Source of the DNA: DASTRU01 sp035761045
Lineage (GTDB): Bacteria > Pseudomonadota > Gammaproteobacteria > Burkholderiales > Burkholderiaceae_E
Assembly (NCBI GenBank): GCA_035761045.1
Contig: DASTRU010000177.1
Location: 1-9,327, forward strand
Direction of reading: 5' to 3'
Length of the DNA stretch: 9,327 nt
In this document: positions 6,472 through 9,327 of the stretch, piece after piece
Layout: every line of letters begins with the position of its first letter
Numbering within the stretch: position 1 is the first letter of the stretch
Translations under genes and position numbers: made by a program
Notes under the pieces: model-generated
What the model saw: only the letters and a program-made list of their open reading frames with translations
What the model was told of the DNA's origin: nothing
Database searches by the model: none

Positions 6472-6843
6472 ATGCCTGAACCCACCTACACCGATTGCAT
6501 CGCCGCCTGTAAAGCCGCCGCCGATGCCGCCGAGGAATGCGCGGCCGCGTGCCGGCGCGAGGAAGCGCCCGCGGGTTTATTGCGTTGTATCGCGCTCGAC
6601 GAAGACTGCGTGGATGTATGTCGACTCGCGATTGCGTTAATGAAGCGCAAGAGTGAAAGCGCGGTGGCGGTAATCGAGGTGTGCGCCGATGTCTGCAAGG
6701 CCTGCGCGGAAGAATGCGAACAGCATGACCACATGGAACATTGCCGCGTATGCGCGCAAGCATGCCGCCGCTGCGTGGATGCATGCGTGGCCATGGCGCA
6801 AGCGCCACGCAATATGACGGCGGCCGTCGCGGCGGCGCTTTGA
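6472..6843 (+). CDS. Four-helix-bundle copper-binding protein (DUF326/Csp-like)
   Basis: The 123-residue protein contains 16 cysteines, at 9, 13, 23, 27, 39, 46, 50, 71, 75, 78, 82, 91, 94, 98, 101 and 105, mostly spaced 3 or 4 apart so that they face the inside of helices. This is the pattern of the copper storage proteins (Csp), whose four-helix bundles hold many Cu(I) ions on thiolates in their core. Histidines at 85, 87 and 90 (HDHMEHC) lie in the loop before the last helix and could help load or hold metal. There is no signal peptide, so it should be cytosolic like Csp3, where it would buffer or store copper. It follows the permease by 81 bp on the same strand and may be co-transcribed through the leader hairpin. 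No copper-sensing regulator, exporter or chaperone gene is visible nearby. Its stop is 8 bp from the ugpC stop on the other strand. The metal is inferred from family, not seen. Confidence 0.88.
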   Translation: MPEPTYTDCIAACKAAADAAEECAAACRREEAPAGLLRCIALDEDCVDVCRLAIALMKRKSESAVAVIEVCADVCKACAEECEQHDHMEHCRVCAQACRRCVDACVAMAQAPRNMTAAVAAAL

Positions 6844-6851
6844 CCGTTCCC

Positions 6852-7940
6852 TCAACACGTCAACGCGGTGTTTAGGCGTTGACCCGTGGATGCGTTGAAG
6901 TAATGAACGGACTCGGGCGCGAAATGCGCCCAAGTGGTTTCGCCCGGCCTAAATACTTCGTGCGACGGCACGCGTAACACGACAGGCTGTCCATCCACAT
7001 CGCCATACACGAGTTGCTCGAATCCTAAGGTTTCGATCGTGTCGATGGTCACGGGTAAGGCGTGTTCGTCGCGCGAACCACAACGCAAATGCTCGGGCCG
7101 CAGCCCAAGCACGACGGGCGCGCCCGCGAGATTTGGCCGGGCTTGCGCGAGACGTAAATCAACCTTGCCGGAAAACGTCATCCATTCACCATTAGCGGCG
7201 AATGTCGCCTTGAATAAATTCATCGGCGGCGAGCCGATGAAGCTTGCGACGAACACACTCGCGGGTCGTTCGTAAATTTCGGTAGGACTGCCAATTTGCT
7301 GAATACGGCCCTCGATCATCACGACGATACGTTCGCCCAAAGTCATCGCCTCGGTTTGATCGTGCGTGACATAGATCGACGTTACACCCAAGCGGCGATG
7401 CAGCTTGCGCAACTCAAGTCGCATTTGCGCGCGCAATCGCGCATCCAAGTTCGACAACGGTTCGTCAAATAAAAATAAGGATGGCTGACGCACGATGGCA
7501 CGACCGATGGCCACGCGCTGCCGTTGCCCACCCGACAATTCACGCGGCATGCGTTTGAGTAGCGGCGTAAGTTCAAGCAATTGCGCGACATCGCGCACGC
7601 GCTTGGCAATCTCGGGCTTGGTCACGCCGCGCATGCGCAAACCATAAGCCATATTGCCCTCGACGCTCATATGCGGATAGAGCGCATAGTTTTGAAACAC
7701 CATCGCGATATCGCGGTCCTTAGGCTCGATGGTGTTGACCACGCGACCGTTGAGCACGACCTCGCCGGAACTTATCTCGTCCAATCCCGCGACAACGCGC
7801 AACAACGTGCTTTTGCCGCAGCCCGAAGGCCCCACCACGACGACGAACTCGCCTTCGTTCGCGACGAACGACACCTCTTGCAAGGCATGCGCCGCCTCGT
7901 ACCGTTTGCTTAACCGCCGCAATTCAAGCGTGGCTGCCAT
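6852..7940 (-). CDS. ugpC: sn-glycerol-3-phosphate ABC importer, ATP-binding subunit UgpC
   Basis: The 362-residue protein (E. coli UgpC: 356) is the ATPase that powers glycerol-3-phosphate uptake, working as a dimer on the cytoplasmic face of UgpA-UgpE. Seen in order: Walker A GPSGCGKST at 37-45, Q-loop Gln83 in VFQNYALYPHM, signature LSGGQ at 135-139, Walker B LFLFDE at 155-160, a D-loop and H-loop His193. A C-terminal MalK-type beta domain includes a GLRPEHL motif near residue 280. The sequence alone would not separate UgpC from MalK or other sugar ATPases, but the two upstream genes are clearly ugpE and ugpA. The start at 7940 has a GGAG site at 7950-7953, inside the end of ugpE, and lies 3 bp after the ugpE stop. 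It is the last gene of the operon; no ugpQ follows, since the next gene is on the opposite strand 8 bp away. A perfect 8-bp inverted repeat sits in its final codons. Confidence 0.93.
   Translation of the reverse strand: MAATLELRRLSKRYEAAHALQEVSFVANEGEFVVVVGPSGCGKSTLLRVVAGLDEISSGEVVLNGRVVNTIEPKDRDIAMVFQNYALYPHMSVEGNMAYGLRMRGVTKPEIAKRVRDVAQLLELTPLLKRMPRELSGGQRQRVAIGRAIVRQPSLFLFDEPLSNLDARLRAQMRLELRKLHRRLGVTSIYVTHDQTEAMTLGERIVVMIEGRIQQIGSPTEIYERPASVFVASFIGSPPMNLFKATFAANGEWMTFSGKVDLRLAQARPNLAGAPVVLGLRPEHLRCGSRDEHALPVTIDTIETLGFEQLVYGDVDGQPVVLRVPSHEVFRPGETTWAHFAPESVHYFNASTGQRLNTALTC
6859..6883. repeat. Inverted repeat inside the 3' end of ugpC
   Basis: GTCAACGC (6859-6866) and GCGTTGAC (6876-6883) are perfect 8-bp arms around a 9-nt loop, starting 15 bp after the copper-protein stop codon. 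Read from the + strand it lies where a terminator for that gene would be, but no T-run follows on either strand. It may be a factor-assisted or bidirectional transcript end, or a by-product of coding sequence. Confidence 0.35.
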
Positions 7941-7943
7941 GCC

Positions 7944-8786
7944 TTACTTCTCCGAGTCCACCAAGCCCTTGACCAGCCATCGTTGCATGACGAGCACGAC
8001 AAGCGCGGGCGGCACGAGCGCAAGCATGGCGGTCGCCATCACGAGATTCCATTCATTGGCCGCGTCGGCGCCGCCCATCATGCGACGCAGGCCGATGACG
8101 ATGGTGGCCGTGTCGTCGCGCGTGGTTACAAGCAACGGCCATAAGTATTGATTCCAACCGTAGATGAATTGAATGACGAACATCGCGGCGATATTGGTGG
8201 CCGATAGCGGCAACAAGATGGTGAAGAAAAACCGCATCGGGCTTGCGCCGTCCATGCGCGCGGCATCCGTCAACTCACGCGGCACGGTTTTAAAGAATTG
8301 CCTAAACAAAAACGTTGCGGTGGCCGACGCGATCAAGGGCAGCGTCAGACCCGCATACGTATTAAGCAGCCCAAGGCTCGCGACCACGTGATACGTGGGC
8401 ACGATGCGCACCTCGACGGGCAGCATCAGCGTGAGGAAGATCATCCAAAAACACAGACCCTTAAAACGAAAGCGCAAGTACACGATGGCGAATGCACTCA
8501 GCAACGAGATCACGATCTTTCCAAACGCGATCAACAATGCGCTCACGAAGCTGACCCACATCATGTGCGCCACCGGCGACCGCGCGCCCGCTTGTGGCGT
8601 TAATACGGCGCGGTAATTATCGAACGCCTCGTGCCCCGGCCATAAGGACATCGGCGCCGCGAGCACGGCCTGCGGTGTGTGCGTCGAGGCCACGAACATC
8701 ACATACACCGGCAACGCGATCACGCCAATCCCAAGCACCAGCACCACGTGCGCGACGATATCGAGAATGGGTCTGCGCTCAACCAT
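7944..8786 (-). CDS. ugpE: sn-glycerol-3-phosphate ABC importer, permease UgpE
   Basis: The 280-residue inner-membrane protein (E. coli UgpE: 281) is one of the two permease subunits forming the glycerol-3-phosphate channel. It resembles the E. coli protein along its whole length, with shared stretches such as FWMIF.TLMLPVEVRI (113-128), YAGLTLPL.ASATATFLFRQFF (144-165), DGASPMRFF (179-187), FIYGWNQYLWPLL (207-219) and an identical GLVDSEK C-terminus. Six membrane segments are visible, roughly at 12-33, 76-101, 108-130, 145-165, 195-220 and 248-268. The cytoplasmic EAA loop that docks to UgpC is at 171-190 (ELTDAARMDGASP). The ATG at 8786 is 1 bp after the ugpA stop and has no clear ribosome binding site, so translation is probably coupled to ugpA. 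The ugpC start follows 3 bp after its TAA. Confidence 0.96.
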   Translation of the reverse strand: MVERRPILDIVAHVVLVLGIGVIALPVYVMFVASTHTPQAVLAAPMSLWPGHEAFDNYRAVLTPQAGARSPVAHMMWVSFVSALLIAFGKIVISLLSAFAIVYLRFRFKGLCFWMIFLTLMLPVEVRIVPTYHVVASLGLLNTYAGLTLPLIASATATFLFRQFFKTVPRELTDAARMDGASPMRFFFTILLPLSATNIAAMFVIQFIYGWNQYLWPLLVTTRDDTATIVIGLRRMMGGADAANEWNLVMATAMLALVPPALVVLVMQRWLVKGLVDSEK

Positions 8787-8787
8787 T

Positions 8788-9327
8788 TTAGTAAGCGATG
8801 CGCCGTTCGATAAAACGAAACTGCGCGATCGTCAGCACGACGACAATCCCCATGAGCACGACCGATTGCGCGGCCGAGCTGCCCGCGTCGAGCCCGCGAA
8901 ACCCGTCTTGATAAATCTTGTACACGAGCGTGGTGGTCGCCTGCCCTGGCCCGCCTTGCGTGGTCGCGTCGATAATCGCGAAGGTGTCGAAGAATGCGTA
9001 CACGATATTGACGACCAACAAGAAAAAAGTGGTCGGCATGAGAAGCGGTAACACGATGGTCGCGAAGCGTTGCCAAGGTCCCGCGCCATCGATCGCCGCC
9101 GCTTCGACGAGTGACTTAGGAATGGCTTGCAGGCCCGCGAAGAAAAACAAGAAGTTGTAGCTGACCTGTTTCCACACCGCGGCGATCACGATCAATGCAA
9201 ACGCTTGATAGCCGTTGAGAAGCTGGTTCCACTCAACGCCACTCACTCGCAACGCATGCGCAACGATGCCCAAGGTGGGATTAAACAAGAACAACCACAA
9301 CACGCCCGCGACGGCCGGCGCGACCGC
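8788..9327 (-). CDS. ugpA: sn-glycerol-3-phosphate ABC importer, permease UgpA (C-terminal part)
   Basis: The right edge cuts this gene; 179 codons of its 3' part are present and the frame stays open to 9327. The visible protein begins AVAPAVAGVLWLFLFNP, matching E. coli UgpA (about 295 residues) from its middle onward. The GTG at 9303 is therefore internal and not a start. Other matches are VWKQVSYNFLFFFAGLQAIPKSL, the EAA loop EAAAIDGAGP that contacts UgpC, LLVVNIVYAFFDTFAIIDA and GLDAGSSAAQSVVLM near the end. It pairs with UgpE to form the membrane channel of the importer. By the usual gene order, ugpB, the periplasmic glycerol-3-phosphate binding protein, should lie just beyond the window. 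The stop TAA at 8788-8790 is 1 bp from the ugpE start. Confidence 0.95.
   Translation of the reverse strand, partial: AVAPAVAGVLWLFLFNPTLGIVAHALRVSGVEWNQLLNGYQAFALIVIAAVWKQVSYNFLFFFAGLQAIPKSLVEAAAIDGAGPWQRFATIVLPLLMPTTFFLLVVNIVYAFFDTFAIIDATTQGGPGQATTTLVYKIYQDGFRGLDAGSSAAQSVVLMGIVVVLTIAQFRFIERRIAY

Noticed and set aside
9304..9327. A start of ugpA at the GTG at 9303
   Set aside because: The frame continues to the edge with residues AVAPAVAG that match the middle of UgpA, so the gene is cut by the window.

Overview
The window looks like an ordinary chromosomal segment of a proteobacterium, most likely a betaproteobacterium. The DNA is fairly GC-rich and densely coding. RecG, the glycerol-3-phosphate transporter proteins and the lipoprotein aminopeptidase all resemble Gram-negative forms. 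Two proteins need an outer membrane: a lipoprotein and a small beta-barrel. I see no mobile element, phage gene, CRISPR array, tRNA or rRNA.

Layout from left to right: (1) the last 102 codons of an HD-GYP cyclic-di-GMP phosphodiesterase (+), ending at the window's left edge; (2) convergent with it and overlapping by 4 bp, a lipoprotein zinc aminopeptidase of the PF10023 type (-); (3) a 261-bp divergent intergenic region; (4) a 167-residue exported outer-membrane barrel (+) that I read as a divergent member of the PagP (lipid A palmitoyltransferase) fold; (5) recG (-), only 10 bp away tail to tail; (6) a divergent promoter region with a perfect 15-bp palindrome, driving a 651-residue APC-superfamily permease (+) that resembles the potassium importer KimA; (7) 81 bp downstream, a 123-residue protein with 16 cysteines (+), a four-helix-bundle copper-binding (DUF326/Csp-like) protein, preceded by a strong leader hairpin; (8) 8 bp away tail to tail, the end of a ugp operon (-), in transcription order ugpA (cut by the right edge), ugpE, ugpC. 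This is the membrane and ATPase part of the sn-glycerol-3-phosphate ABC importer.

Only the ugp genes form a clear functional unit. They are 1 to 3 bp apart, and their substrate-binding gene (ugpB) would be expected beyond the right edge. The permease and the copper protein may share a transcript, but nothing visible links their jobs. The points most worth checking are the PagP-like barrel with a changed catalytic residue, the conserved KimA-type cation-site residues in a gene that would usually be labelled an amino acid permease, the palindrome at the permease start site, and the hairpin against the ribosome binding site of the copper protein. I did not identify a new multi-gene system here.
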